Positions 10,021-20,644 are shown, counted from the stretch's first letter. The stretch: DNA of 48,711 nt from Candidatus Zambryskiibacteriota bacterium (GCA_016932555.1 JAFGCQ010000022.1:1-48711), one strand, 5' to 3'. Made by a program: numbers and translations. Notes: generated by a model not told the origin, from the letters alone.

Positions 10021-12123
10021 TTATTTACCCTTCTTAACAAAGTTTGGATCAGCATCTTTTATGGATAACTTTATCTTTCCCATAGCATCAACACTTTTGA
10101 CGACTACAGGTACTTTCATACCAACTTTAAGATAATTTTCAGTTTTATCTATTCTAAAGGGTGCAATCTCAGAAATATGAACTAGACCGTCAATTTTGGG
10201 TCCAAGTTTTACAATAGCACCAAAATCAGCTACTCTAACTACCTCGCCTATAGCTTTTTCACCTGCTTTAAATTCTTTAACGATTTGTTCAATAGCAGCT
10301 CGAGCTTTTTCAGTACTAACAGTTTCCCCAGTTATATAAACTGTACCATCATCTTCAACATCAATTTCTGTGCCAGTATCGTCTTTGATTTCATTAATAA
10401 CTTTGCCACCAGAACCAATAACCTGGCCAATTTGATCTGGTCGGATTTTGATCATAACAATTTTAGGAGCTCGAGGAGAAATTTCAGCACGAGGTTCTTT
10501 AATTTCCTTATTAATAACATCTAAAATCTCCAACCGAGCTTTTTTGGCTTTCTCAAAAGCTTCAGCTAAAATATTTATCGGAATACCGTTCACTTTAACG
10601 TCCATCTGCACTGCTGTCACCCCATCTCGAGTACCAGCTACTTTAAAATCCATATCACCATGCTCATCTTCAGGCCCTTGGATGTCTGTTAGAATTTTAT
10701 ATTGACCATTTGAGCTTAGCATCACACCTGAAGCAATGCCGGCTACTGGTTTCCTTATTGGCACACCACCGTCCATTAGAGCTAAAGTGCTAGCGCAAAC
10801 TGAACCCATAGAAGAAGAACCATTTGAGGAAAGAGTTTCGGAGACTAAACGAATAGTGTAAGGAAAATCTTCTTTACTTGGAATCACCGGCAAAAGAGCT
10901 TTTTCAGCCAAGTTGCCATGGCCGATCATTCTTCTATTAGTGCCGCCAATGCGACCAGTTTCGCCTACAGAAAACGGTGGAAAATTATAATGGTGCATAA
11001 ATCTTTTATCTGTTTTGGTTTCCATATCATCAATCATTTGCGAATCATTAGGACCTCCTAAAGTTAGAGCCGAAAAAATATGGGTACCGCCACGATAAAA
11101 AATTCCGGTACCATGTAGTATAGGTGACACTCCACCAGCCTTGGCGTAAAGTTTTCTGACTTCATCAAAATCTCTACCGTCTATTCTTTTATTCTGCTCT
11201 AGAGAGATTTTATGGACAAAATTATCAATAGCCTCATTAAAAAGTTGACCTGCTAATTTCCTGTTCGCCTCAAGTAAGTTTTTTTCTAGATAAGAAAACC
11301 ACTTTTTATGTAATTCATAAATTTTAGCTTTACCTGGCTCGCCAATAATATCTCCCAAATTTGCTATTACTTCTTTATTAAAAGCCTTTTCTAAATCTGC
11401 CGGGATTCCTTTCTCTTCTATTTTTATTTTCTCCTTACCTATTTCTTTGATAATTTTAGCTTGAAAATTCTGAACTTTAACAATTTCCTCTCTAGCTTTT
11501 TCCAAAGTTTTTACAAGCATTTCTTCAGAAGCCTCGTTAGAGCCGATCTCAATCATATTGATCAAATCATCTTTACCACAAGCGAGAGTATCTATCTCAA
11601 AATCGGCGCTGTTTCTAATTTCATAAGAAGGATTTACGACAAATTCATCACTATTCTTAATTTTGCCGATCCTCACTGCGCTAACTGGACCACTCCAAGG
11701 AATATGAGAAACGCCAAGAGCTAGCGAAGCCCCGATAACTCCCAAAACATCAGGATCATAAGTACCCAAAGAAAGCACTGTCACTACCACTTGTACTTCG
11801 TTTCTCATTTTTTGATTAAAGAGTGGACGGATAGTCCTATCCACAATGCGGCCAGATAGAATAGCTTCATCTGAAGGTCGCCCTTCTCTCCTTACAAAAC
11901 GCGAACCCAAAATTTGGCCGGCAGCATAAAAACGCTCTTCATATTCCACTGTAAGTGGAAAATAGTCAGCGTCTTTTTCATCTTCAGACATAACCACCGT
12001 TACTAAAACAGTAGTATCTCCCAAAGTCAGGAGTACCGAGCCGTGGGCATTCTCAGTCAAATCGCTAAATTCGGCGATTAGTTTTTCGCCGTTAAAAGGA
12101 ACTTCAAATTTTTTAGATTTCAT
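10021..12123 (-). CDS. pnp: Polyribonucleotide nucleotidyltransferase (PNPase; start likely MKSKKFEVPF)
   Basis: Two RNase PH domains, KH (IGQVIGSGGKVINEI) and S1 domains. Confidence 0.97.
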   Translation of the reverse strand: MKSKKFEVPFNGEKLIAEFSDLTENAHGSVLLTLGDTTVLVTVVMSEDEKDADYFPLTVEYEERFYAAGQILGSRFVRREGRPSDEAILSGRIVDRTIRPLFNQKMRNEVQVVVTVLSLGTYDPDVLGVIGASLALGVSHIPWSGPVSAVRIGKIKNSDEFVVNPSYEIRNSADFEIDTLACGKDDLINMIEIGSNEASEEMLVKTLEKAREEIVKVQNFQAKIIKEIGKEKIKIEEKGIPADLEKAFNKEVIANLGDIIGEPGKAKIYELHKKWFSYLEKNLLEANRKLAGQLFNEAIDNFVHKISLEQNKRIDGRDFDEVRKLYAKAGGVSPILHGTGIFYRGGTHIFSALTLGGPNDSQMIDDMETKTDKRFMHHYNFPPFSVGETGRIGGTNRRMIGHGNLAEKALLPVIPSKEDFPYTIRLVSETLSSNGSSSMGSVCASTLALMDGGVPIRKPVAGIASGVMLSSNGQYKILTDIQGPEDEHGDMDFKVAGTRDGVTAVQMDVKVNGIPINILAEAFEKAKKARLEILDVINKEIKEPRAEISPRAPKIVMIKIRPDQIGQVIGSGGKVINEIKDDTGTEIDVEDDGTVYITGETVSTEKARAAIEQIVKEFKAGEKAIGEVVRVADFGAIVKLGPKIDGLVHISEIAPFRIDKTENYLKVGMKVPVVVKSVDAMGKIKLSIKDADPNFVKKGK

Positions 12124-12250
12124 ACACCTATTGAACGAGATCAATTCTTGGGTGTTTTTATTTCCAAATCTTAGAAACAAAAATACTCAAAAATTGGATA
12201 TCTCGCGTTTATTATAATAAAAGCAATATAACACATCTATGCACTTTTTT

Positions 12251-12375
12251 CTAACCTACCCCCATCCCCTCCCTTACTTTAAGGGAGGGGTGCCTCATAT
12301 TTATAATTCTCTCTAAACTCTAAAAGATTGGTTGCCTTATCCCCTCCTTAGAGTAAGGAGGGCTAGGGAGGTTAG
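12251..12375. repeat. REPIN-like twin-hairpin element (copy 1)
   Basis: CTAACC...GGTTAG ends; hairpins CCCCTCCCTT-ACTTT-AAGGGAGGGG and CCCTCCTTA-GAG-TAAGGAGGG. Confidence 0.75.
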
Positions 12376-12378
12376 AGA

Positions 12379-14532
12379 CTATTTCCTCGCTTCAATGATA
12401 GAAGTAGCGACGTTAACAGGCACGATAGCATAGTGGTCGAATTCGATATTAGCGTTGCCACGACCTTCGGTCATGGAACGCAGAGTGGTAACATAGCCGA
12501 AGAGTTCAGCTAAAGGAACTTTAGCTTTAATAACTTTAAGTCCAGCCCGGTCTTCCATACCTTCAACCAACCCTCGCTTTGAAGAAAGATGACCAGTAAT
12601 ATCACCCATAAATTTTTCTGGTACTAAGACTTCTAGCTTCATAATTGGTTCTAGGAGAACCGGCTTAGCTTTTTTAGCTGCTTCTTGGAAAGCTTGCGAA
12701 GCGGCAATCTTGTAAGCAATTTCCGATGAGTCAACATCATGATAAGAACCGAAAGTTAGCTCACAGGAAATATCAATCATTTTATAACCGGCTACAATAC
12801 CACGATCCATAGCTTCTTTAATACCCTTTTCCACGGCTGGAATAAATTCTGATGGGATAATGCCACCTTTGATAGAATCGATGAATTCGAAATGATCATA
12901 GCGATGAACATTTTTCTGTTTCTTTTTACCTTCTACTTCTGGTTCCAGTGGTTTAACATTTAATTTAACATGACCATATTGACCCTTACCACCAGTTTGT
13001 TTAATGTATTTGGTTTCCGCTTCAGCTTTGCCAGTGATAGTTTCTTTGTAAGCCACCTGTGGGGCACCGATATTGGCTTCAACATTAAATTCTCTCTTCA
13101 TACGATCCACCAAAATATCCAAATGTAATTCGCCCATGCCCATAATTACAGTTTCGCCAGTCTCTTGATCAGATTTTATGCGGAAAGTTGGATCTTCATC
13201 AGCTAGACGGTTAAGAGCTAAACCCATTTTCTCTTGGTCAGCCTTAGTTTTCGGTTCAATACGCAAAGAAATCACTGGCTCAGGGAAGGTAATTTCCTCA
13301 AGAATAATCGGGTGTTCCTCATCACAAAAAGTATGAGAAGTTTTCGCCCCCTTCAAGCCAACAGCGGCGGCAATTTCACCAGCAAAAACTTTTTTCACCT
13401 CTTCTCTCTTGTCGGCCTGTAAACGCACAATGCGGCCTAATCTTTCCTTGTCACCAGTGCTAGCATTATAGAGATAGGAACCAGCTTCAATGGTGCCAGA
13501 GTAAACTCTAAAGAAAGTTAATTGACCAACGAACGGATCGGCCTGAAGCTTGAAAGCTAAAGCGGCAAAGGGTTCATCATCTGAAGGATGTCTCTCGATC
13601 TCTTCACCGGTTTTGGGATCAATACCTTTAATGGCCGGGATATCCAAAGGCGAAGGTAAATAATCAACCACCGCATCCAAAATCAATTGGACACCCTTGT
13701 TTTTCAAAGCCGAACCACAAAAAACTGGAAAGATTTTGTTTTCGATAACTGCTTTTCTTAGTATTTTCTTCAAATTTTCTATGGGCACTTCCTCGCCACC
13801 TAGATATTTGTTCATGGCCTCCTCATCATTCTCTACAATTTTCTCCAAAAGCTCGCCTCGATATTTTTCAGCATCAGGTTTAAGCTCTGCCGGAATTTCA
13901 ATTTCAATTACTTCACTGCCTAACTGGCCTTCAAATTTATAACCTTTCATGGTTAAAAGATCTATCACGCCTTCGTGTTTATCTTCTTCACCTGTGGGAA
14001 TCTGCATACGAACCGCATTCTTGGAAAGTCTTGCTAAAATAGATTGATAAGATTTTTCAAAATTAGCACCGGTGCGATCAAGTTTATTTATAAAACAAAG
14101 ACGAGGTACGGATGCCTCCTCAGCATAGCGCCAGTTAGTCTCAGATTGAGGTTCTACTCCAGCTACGCCATCAAAAACAATGATTGCACCATCTAATACT
14201 CTCATAGATCTCTTCACTTCAGCGGTAAAATCAATATGGCCCGGAGTGTCAATGATGTTAAAGCGAAACTTTTTATCTATATCTTTCTTGTGAGCCTCTG
14301 GAGTATAAGTAGGAGCCCAAAAGCAAGTGATAGCTGCAGCGGTTATGGTGATACCTCTTTCTCTCTCTTGAGCCATCCAGTCAGTGGTTGTCTCGCCTTC
14401 GTGTACTTCACCGATTTTATGCTGACTTCCTGTGTAATACAAAATACGTTCGGAGGTAGTAGTCTTCCCCGCATCAATATGGGCAATAATGCCGAAATTT
14501 CTAACTTTTTCTAATGGGTAGTCGCGTTGCAT
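12379..14532 (-). CDS. fusA: Elongation factor G
   Basis: NFGIIAHIDAGKTTTSERILYYTG, DTPGHIDF, NKLDRTGANF. Confidence 0.99.
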   Translation of the reverse strand: MQRDYPLEKVRNFGIIAHIDAGKTTTSERILYYTGSQHKIGEVHEGETTTDWMAQERERGITITAAAITCFWAPTYTPEAHKKDIDKKFRFNIIDTPGHIDFTAEVKRSMRVLDGAIIVFDGVAGVEPQSETNWRYAEEASVPRLCFINKLDRTGANFEKSYQSILARLSKNAVRMQIPTGEEDKHEGVIDLLTMKGYKFEGQLGSEVIEIEIPAELKPDAEKYRGELLEKIVENDEEAMNKYLGGEEVPIENLKKILRKAVIENKIFPVFCGSALKNKGVQLILDAVVDYLPSPLDIPAIKGIDPKTGEEIERHPSDDEPFAALAFKLQADPFVGQLTFFRVYSGTIEAGSYLYNASTGDKERLGRIVRLQADKREEVKKVFAGEIAAAVGLKGAKTSHTFCDEEHPIILEEITFPEPVISLRIEPKTKADQEKMGLALNRLADEDPTFRIKSDQETGETVIMGMGELHLDILVDRMKREFNVEANIGAPQVAYKETITGKAEAETKYIKQTGGKGQYGHVKLNVKPLEPEVEGKKKQKNVHRYDHFEFIDSIKGGIIPSEFIPAVEKGIKEAMDRGIVAGYKMIDISCELTFGSYHDVDSSEIAYKIAASQAFQEAAKKAKPVLLEPIMKLEVLVPEKFMGDITGHLSSKRGLVEGMEDRAGLKVIKAKVPLAELFGYVTTLRSMTEGRGNANIEFDHYAIVPVNVATSIIEARK

Positions 14533-14563
14533 AAATTTAATTATAAAATATTTTAGATAAAAA

Positions 14564-14578
14564 TCCGCCCAAGGCGGA
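14564..14578. repeat. Dispersed short palindrome TCCGCCCAAGGCGGA
   Basis: Identical copy at 34760..34774; related form inside xth at 44122..44147. Confidence 0.7.
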
Positions 14579-14616
14579 CAATAAAAATATACACTAAAAA
14601 TATAATAGATGCAAAA

Positions 14617-15087
14617 TTACCAAGCGAAGTGGGCAAAGGCCTTGTTGGCTTCGGCCATTTTGTGGACGTTTTCGCGTTTCCTCACAGCTTCACCTTCGTT
14701 TTTAGATGCCAAAATTATTTCTTCAGAAAGCCGCTCGGTCATCGGTGCCCCCGATTTAGCTTTAGCAGCATCGATAATCCATTTCATTGAAAGATAGGTT
14801 CGCCTTTCTGGTCTAACCTCTCTTGGCACTTGATAGTTGGCACCACCAACTCTTCGAGAGCGTACTTCCATAGTGGGACCAGTATTTTTAAGAGCAGCAT
14901 CAAAAATTTCCATCGGATCTTCAACTTTAGCTTTCTCTTTAACTAAATCAAAAGCTTTATAAACGATCTTGCGGGCAGTATTCTTTTTACCACGTTCCAT
15001 TATGTAATTAATAAACTTTTCAATTTTAGGAGAATTGAATTTTATATCCGGCTTTGGAATATTTCTATTTTTAACTTTTCCTCTCAT
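14617..15087 (-). CDS. rpsG: 30S ribosomal protein S7
   Basis: VRSRRVGGANYQVPREVRPERR; str operon context. Confidence 0.98.
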   Translation of the reverse strand: MRGKVKNRNIPKPDIKFNSPKIEKFINYIMERGKKNTARKIVYKAFDLVKEKAKVEDPMEIFDAALKNTGPTMEVRSRRVGGANYQVPREVRPERRTYLSMKWIIDAAKAKSGAPMTERLSEEIILASKNEGEAVRKRENVHKMAEANKAFAHFAW

Positions 15088-15128
15088 GTGCGAATTTTAC
15101 AAATAAGATCGAAGGATGCTAATAAAAA

Positions 15129-15545
15129 TTATTTTGAACCTTTAGATTTTTTAACACCGTAAACTGATCTCGAATTTTTGCGATTCTCCACTCCACCCGC
15201 ATCTAGTCGACCTCGAACAATAGTGTAACGGACACCAATATCTTTTACCCTGCCACCGCGTAACATAACTACTGAATGCTCCTGCAAATTGTGACCGATA
15301 CCTGGAATATAAGCAGTTACCTCCATGCCATTAGTTAGACGTACCCTGGCAATTTTCCTGATAGCTGAATTAGGCTTCCTGGGAGTCTTGGTAGTAACTT
15401 TAGTGCAAACTCCTCTTTTGAAGGGAGATGGGTAATACACCGGTTTGTTCTTCTTGGTATTAAAACCACGCGCCAAAGCTACCGCTTTAGATTTACGCCT
15501 AATAATTTTTCTTTTCTTTCTTTTTAATTGGTTTATGGTGGACAT
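15129..15545 (-). CDS. rpsL: 30S ribosomal protein S12
   Basis: [27 protein letters not shown]...[24 protein letters not shown]. Confidence 0.99.
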   Translation of the reverse strand: MSTINQLKRKKRKIIRRKSKAVALARGFNTKKNKPVYYPSPFKRGVCTKVTTKTPRKPNSAIRKIARVRLTNGMEVTAYIPGIGHNLQEHSVVMLRGGRVKDIGVRYTIVRGRLDAGGVENRKNSRSVYGVKKSKGSK

Positions 15546-15616
15546 CTAAAAAAACTTTAAGCTTTGAGCTAAAAGCTTAGGGTAATTTAATATAAAGTAG
15601 ACAAAAAAGCAACCTT

Positions 15617-16003
15617 TTAATTGCTCCCCAGGACATCTTCAATCTTTTCAATCATTTCATTCATACTGTTTTCTGTTTTAATAATATATGAGAAACTGCC
15701 ATCTTCTACCGCTTTAGCCACCGCTTTAGCATCTTCAACTGCGGTTAACATTATTATTTTAGCGTTCTTACCCCATTCATCACTCCTCAAACTACCTAAA
15801 ACTGCCCAACCATCCATTTTGGGCATTAAAATATCGAGTAAAATGATGTCCGGATGAATTTCTAGAGCTTTGTTTAAGCCCTCTTCTCCATCTCCAGCCC
15901 CTACAACCTTAAAGCCAGATAAGCTAAGTTTATCAACCAAAACTTTCCTTAAATTACTGTCATCATCTATTATTAGAACTGTTTTTTGTCTTTCTTGATT
16001 CAT
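15617..16003 (-). CDS. Response regulator receiver-domain protein
   Basis: VLIIDDDSNLRKVL, DIILLDILMPKMDG. Confidence 0.92.
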   Translation of the reverse strand: MNQERQKTVLIIDDDSNLRKVLVDKLSLSGFKVVGAGDGEEGLNKALEIHPDIILLDILMPKMDGWAVLGSLRSDEWGKNAKIIMLTAVEDAKAVAKAVEDGSFSYIIKTENSMNEMIEKIEDVLGSN

Positions 16004-16028
16004 ATTTCTATTTTTAAATTTTAAATTT

Positions 16029-17348
16029 TTAAAGTCTTATAATAAAAGTACTACCCTGATTTTCTATAGAAGAAAATTCAATATTACCACCCATATTCTC
16101 TATTAAAGATTTTACTAAATATAAACCTAAACCAGAACTTTGGCTAGTACCGACATTGCGAGCATTCTCTGCTCTGAATAATTTACTAAACACCTTATCT
16201 TGTTCCGCTTTAGGAATACCTATTCCAGTATCAGAAACAATAATCATTCTACCTTGAGAAGAATCTTCAAATTTTACACTTATTGTACCTCCTTCTGGTG
16301 TGTATTTTACCGCATTTGAAATAAGATTGTGTATTACAATTTTTAAGAATTTTGGATCTATTTCGACATTTTTCAATTTATCATTATATTGTTTTTTGAT
16401 GTTTAGGTTTTTTTCGCTAATTTGGGGATTTAATTCAGTAAATATACTCTCTGTAAGCTCTTTGACATTGACTAATTTTTTCTCAGGTTTTATAGAACCT
16501 ACTTCGATTTTTGATATGTTAAGCAAAGTGTTAGTGATTTCAATCATATTTTGATTCACTTTTTGTATTGTGTTGATATAATCCTTTTGCTTCTCATTAA
16601 ATTCTCCTAAACTACCGGAAAGTAACATGTCTGCATACCATTTAATAGTAGCCGTTGGAGTTCGAAGTTGGTGAGAAGCTAAAGAAAGAAATTCGGTTTT
16701 AGCTTTATCCAATTTTTTACGCTCAGTTATATCAAATATGGTAGCTAATCCTTTATTTGAAGGCCCAAAACCTTTAGTCAAAAACACAGAAACTAAAGCA
16801 AATTTTTGATTTTCTTTTTTGGTATTAAACTGGAGTTCCTCTTTATTTATTGGCATATCAGATTTGTAATATTCAAAAAGTTTTTCTGACTTTTCTTTAT
16901 CTTCTTTAGAGCAAAAATAAAAAAGATTTTGCCCCTCAATTTCCTCACGTGAAGCTTCAAAAAAGCGCAAAGTTGCCTTGTTGGGGTCATTAATATTACC
17001 AGCTTCGTCTAAAATTACGTATGGCACGGGAGATTCTTCATAGAGTTTTGTAAATTGAGTTAAAGATATCGTTATTGATTCAGTTTCTTCTCCAGCTATT
17101 GACGCCGCTCTATATTCTACTGACAAAAGTAGATAAATAATCCAAGAAATAAGGAGCAAGATAAAAATCAATAAAACATTTAAAATAAAAAACCTAATGT
17201 CTTCAGCTGAAAAATGACTATTGATATATTTATTGGGGTCACCAAAAAAATTTTTAAGAAGACCAGAAGAAAAAACAAAGAGACTTAAAGAAATTAGAAA
17301 AATACAGAGTGAGGTAATAATATATTTTGTTATAGAATTTTTCCTCAT
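16029..17348 (-). CDS. PAS-domain sensor histidine kinase
   Basis: Two TM helices, PAS, SLASHQLRTPTATIKWY (HisKA), NLISNAVKYTPEGG and SSGLGLYLVK (HATPase). Confidence 0.93.
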   Translation of the reverse strand: MRKNSITKYIITSLCIFLISLSLFVFSSGLLKNFFGDPNKYINSHFSAEDIRFFILNVLLIFILLLISWIIYLLLSVEYRAASIAGEETESITISLTQFTKLYEESPVPYVILDEAGNINDPNKATLRFFEASREEIEGQNLFYFCSKEDKEKSEKLFEYYKSDMPINKEELQFNTKKENQKFALVSVFLTKGFGPSNKGLATIFDITERKKLDKAKTEFLSLASHQLRTPTATIKWYADMLLSGSLGEFNEKQKDYINTIQKVNQNMIEITNTLLNISKIEVGSIKPEKKLVNVKELTESIFTELNPQISEKNLNIKKQYNDKLKNVEIDPKFLKIVIHNLISNAVKYTPEGGTISVKFEDSSQGRMIIVSDTGIGIPKAEQDKVFSKLFRAENARNVGTSQSSGLGLYLVKSLIENMGGNIEFSSIENQGSTFIIRL

Positions 17349-17355
17349 ATCTTTT

Positions 17356-17967
17356 TTAGAAAGCCACTCCAGTAAGTAAAGAAAATAAATAACTGATAAT
17401 TGGTACTAATAAATGCCAAAAGAAGAATATAAATATAAGTACGATTATAAGCCCGTATCTTTCAAGAGATTCTCGAATATGTTGCCATCTATAAGGTAAA
17501 AAAGAAAAAAGTATTTTAGAGCCATCTAATGGTGGGATAGGGACCAAGTTAAAAATAGCCAGAGTTATATTTATAAGTACTACATAACCAGCTAAACCTA
17601 AAAAAGCAGAAGTTAAAAATCCGAAATTTGCAGCAAATCTAATAATCAGCCCAAATATCAAAGCTAGAGCGATGTTGGCAGCAGCACCTGAAACTGCGAC
17701 TATAGCTTCTCCGTACCGGCTATTACGTAAGTTGTAAGGATTAAAAGGTACTGGCCTGGCCCAACCAATAATAAAACCTCCTGCCATATAGCCCAAGAGC
17801 GGCACTATAAAAGAACCCACCGGGTCAAGATGCCGGATAGGATTTAAAGTTAAGCGACCACTGTATTTAGCAGTAGGATCACCCAAAGCCAAGGCAGCAT
17901 AGCCATGAGAAACTTCGTGGATAACTACCGACATTATGAGGATAAAGATAATAAATATAAATTCCAT
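17356..17967 (-). CDS. Site-2 protease (M50) family protein
   Basis: VVIHEVSHGYAALALGD and NLVPIPPLDGSKI. Confidence 0.92.
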   Translation of the reverse strand: MEFIFIIFILIMSVVIHEVSHGYAALALGDPTAKYSGRLTLNPIRHLDPVGSFIVPLLGYMAGGFIIGWARPVPFNPYNLRNSRYGEAIVAVSGAAANIALALIFGLIIRFAANFGFLTSAFLGLAGYVVLINITLAIFNLVPIPPLDGSKILFSFLPYRWQHIRESLERYGLIIVLIFIFFFWHLLVPIISYLFSLLTGVAF

Positions 17968-18009
17968 AATTTGCTATAAGGCTATCTATATGATAGCATT
18001 ATGGTCGTT

Positions 18010-18252
18010 ATGGCGAAACAGTGCGCAATTACAGGTAAGTCTAGTCAGATAGGCGGCTCGTATTCAAATCGAACTCGAGCTACTCAATTCAACCCTTGCG
18101 GTAAGTCAAGGCGGTTTGCTAATTTACATAAAAAGAAAATTTTCGTCCCTGAACTCAACAAATCTTTCACCCTCACTCTTTCCACCAAAGCTATCAAAAC
18201 CATCCAAAAAAAAGGCGCTTACGCCACTCTCAAAGAAGCGGGAGTAATCTAA
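18010..18252 (+). CDS. rpmB: 50S ribosomal protein L28
   Basis: MAKQCAITGKSSQIGG...NLHKKKIFVPELNKSFTLTLSTKAIKTIQKKG. Confidence 0.93.
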   Translation: MAKQCAITGKSSQIGGSYSNRTRATQFNPCGKSRRFANLHKKKIFVPELNKSFTLTLSTKAIKTIQKKGAYATLKEAGVI

Positions 18253-18402
18253 CACCTCAACTCTCTTTTACTCTAAGAAGAGAATGTAAGAAAAAGATAC
18301 AAATATAAAAGGCTTTTGATGCGTCAATTTTGTCAAAAAACTGCAAAATAGTTTTTGAGCGAGATTTAATTTTCGAAGAAAATTTCTAACGGGTAAGAAA
18401 AG

Positions 18403-19284
18403 CTATTTTGCAGTTTCTTGACTTAAATTCAACCCATCACTTTTGAAAATAATCCTTCCTTGTTCATCGGTTCGCAAGATATCAGCGCCAAAATTATTTA
18501 AAATATCCAGAACTTCCTGATTAGGATGATTGTAACGATTATCTTTACCAGCAGAAATAACTACATACTCTGGAGAAACCGCTGCTACAAAACTTTCGGA
18601 ACTAGAAGTTTTTGAGCCATGGTGCCCTGCCTTTAAAACATCACTTTCTAATCCTAAGGTGACACCTTGGGATTCTACTGAAACCAAATAGTTTTCAATT
18701 GAACTCGGCGAGTCGCCGGTCAGCAAGAATTCATTTTCTCCATAAACTAATTTTGTCACTACAGAAGCTGAGTTAGTCTCCATACCGGTCGGATCGCGGT
18801 CAGGAAAAAGAATCTCTAAAATTGTTCCTCCTCCCAAATCAATTACCATACCCCTACGCGCTAATATTTTTTTAAGATTTTTTTCCTGTTTTTCTATGAT
18901 TTTTTCAAGTTCCCTGTAAGTTGATGATTCACTTGGCACACCAGACTCTATAAAAATATCAGTTTTATACTTATTTAAAACATCTAATAGACCGCCTATG
19001 TGGTCTTGATCGGCATGGGTCGCCAAAACTACGTCAATAGAGCGATCGTAAAAAGGCATTACTTTGCTGAGCTCGCGTAAAACCGCTTTGCCTGGACCGC
19101 CATCAATAAGCATCTGGTTGCCGCTGGGAGATTCAATGAAAATACTATCCCCCTGCCCCACATCTAAAAAAGCTACCGTTAAAATTCCCTTACGATCTTC
19201 ATTAAGAGAAGCCGTAAAACAAAAAATCGCGATTAGTAACAAAACTATGAGAGTTATCAGTCTAAGTTTATAAGGCTTACTCAT
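18403..19284 (-). CDS. ComEC/Rec2-like metallo-beta-lactamase-fold hydrolase
   Basis: VAFLDVGQGDSIFIESPSGNQMLIDGGPG, THADQDHIGG, LKAGHHGSKTSS. Confidence 0.93.
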   Translation of the reverse strand: MSKPYKLRLITLIVLLLIAIFCFTASLNEDRKGILTVAFLDVGQGDSIFIESPSGNQMLIDGGPGKAVLRELSKVMPFYDRSIDVVLATHADQDHIGGLLDVLNKYKTDIFIESGVPSESSTYRELEKIIEKQEKNLKKILARRGMVIDLGGGTILEILFPDRDPTGMETNSASVVTKLVYGENEFLLTGDSPSSIENYLVSVESQGVTLGLESDVLKAGHHGSKTSSSESFVAAVSPEYVVISAGKDNRYNHPNQEVLDILNNFGADILRTDEQGRIIFKSDGLNLSQETAK

Positions 19285-19298
19285 GTTATTATTATATT

Positions 19299-19844
19299 AT
19301 GCAAAAATTTGAGGAAAAGAAATTCAACCTGCCAAAATTAAAAGGCATTTCTGAAAAAACTATTGAGGAGCATCTGAAGCTCTACGCTGGTTATGTAAAA
19401 AACACTAACACCGTTTTGGAAAAAGAAAACCCAAAATTGGGTTTTGAATTTGATGGTATGAGAAATCATGAGTATTATTTCTCAGCTTTAGAGAACGGGC
19501 CTCGAGATTTAAAAGAAGATAACGAATTAAAAAAGAAAATTGAAAAAGATTTTAGAATTTTTAATGAATGGCTAGAAAAATTTAAAAATATGGCGATAAC
19601 TCGTGGAATAGGTTGGGCTATGCTTTATTATGATAAAAAAACCGATCAACTCTTAAACGCTTGGGTAGATGAACATCATATTGGTCAGCTCGCTACCTGC
19701 GAAATAATTGTCGCTCTTGATATGTGGGAGCACGCCTTTGTAGCCGACTATAAACCCTCCGGCAAAAAAGATTATATTAACGATTTCTTTGATAACTTAA
19801 ATTGGTCTGTTGTTGAACAAAACTTTGCCAACGCTACAAAATAA
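19299..19844 (+). CDS. Fe/Mn superoxide dismutase-family protein
   Basis: NHEYYFSAL, GIGWAMLYYD, LDMWEHAFVADY motifs. Confidence 0.82.
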   Translation: MQKFEEKKFNLPKLKGISEKTIEEHLKLYAGYVKNTNTVLEKENPKLGFEFDGMRNHEYYFSALENGPRDLKEDNELKKKIEKDFRIFNEWLEKFKNMAITRGIGWAMLYYDKKTDQLLNAWVDEHHIGQLATCEIIVALDMWEHAFVADYKPSGKKDYINDFFDNLNWSVVEQNFANATK

Positions 19845-19930
19845 ACACCCATCAACAAATTCCACAGCCGTGGAATTTGTTGATGGTAAAGTATAACATT
19901 CTGCACGATCGTGAATAGTGTATATAAAAA

Positions 19931-19963
19931 TACCCCGAGGATTTCTACCGAAATCCTCGGGGT
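19931..19963. terminator. Terminator hairpin (convergent genes)
   Basis: CCCCGAGGATTTC-taccg-GAAATCCTCGGGG. Confidence 0.8.
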
Positions 19964-19975
19964 TTGGTTCTACAC

Positions 19976-20410
19976 CTACTTAAGAAGACCGTTTGCTTTA
20001 AAAAAACCTCTCATTTCATTAAATTGATAAGGGACAAATAGAGCTGTTTTTTCTCCGAAGCTCGGTTCGTATCGCATAATTACAGGTCTGCCTATATGAA
20101 TTTTGGTTCCTTTGTCATAAAAGCGTCCAGTTCTTCTTAGAATATTTCCTCTTTTTTTATAATGCCACAAGGCAAACGGAAGTATTATTTCCTTCAACTC
20201 CTCTTTTCCCCTCATCTGTTCGGCTCTGGGCAACACTCTTAACCCTATTACCTCCCTGAATTTCTCCCTGTCAATTTTACTGAAATTTGGAGCCTTACTT
20301 AGATCGCTAAGAATTCCAGAATTTATAAGAGTTGTCACAGCTTCTCTTGAGAGATTTTCAAAGAAACTGTTAATTTGTCTGCCCTGCTTCATGCTTGGTT
20401 CGTTAGCCAT
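19976..20410 (-). CDS. Hypothetical protein
   Basis: 144-aa ORF with SD-like GGAGG upstream. Confidence 0.55.
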   Translation of the reverse strand: MANEPSMKQGRQINSFFENLSREAVTTLINSGILSDLSKAPNFSKIDREKFREVIGLRVLPRAEQMRGKEELKEIILPFALWHYKKRGNILRRTGRFYDKGTKIHIGRPVIMRYEPSFGEKTALFVPYQFNEMRGFFKANGLLK

Positions 20411-20522
20411 AGCTAACCTCCTAATTTTGACACTCCTTAGGCCGGCACAATGCCGGGGATTAGGTATTGTTTTTTCTGATTAGAGTTTACTCTGAATTTT
20501 TAAAAAATCAAATGAAATATTT

Positions 20523-20644
20523 CTAACCCCCTTAATCCCCCTTACTTTAAGGGGGAAACCACGCGAGAATTTTAATATGCAGTTGAAACCCAAAAATATA
20601 GTCACCCTTCCCTTAATGTAAGGGAAGGGATGGGGACAGGTTAG
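20523..20644. repeat. REPIN-like twin-hairpin element (copy 2), overlapping comEC 3' end
   Basis: CTAACC...GGTTAG ends; hairpins CCCCCTT-ACTTT-AAGGGGG and CCCTTCCCTTA-ATG-TAAGGGAAGGG. Confidence 0.75.
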
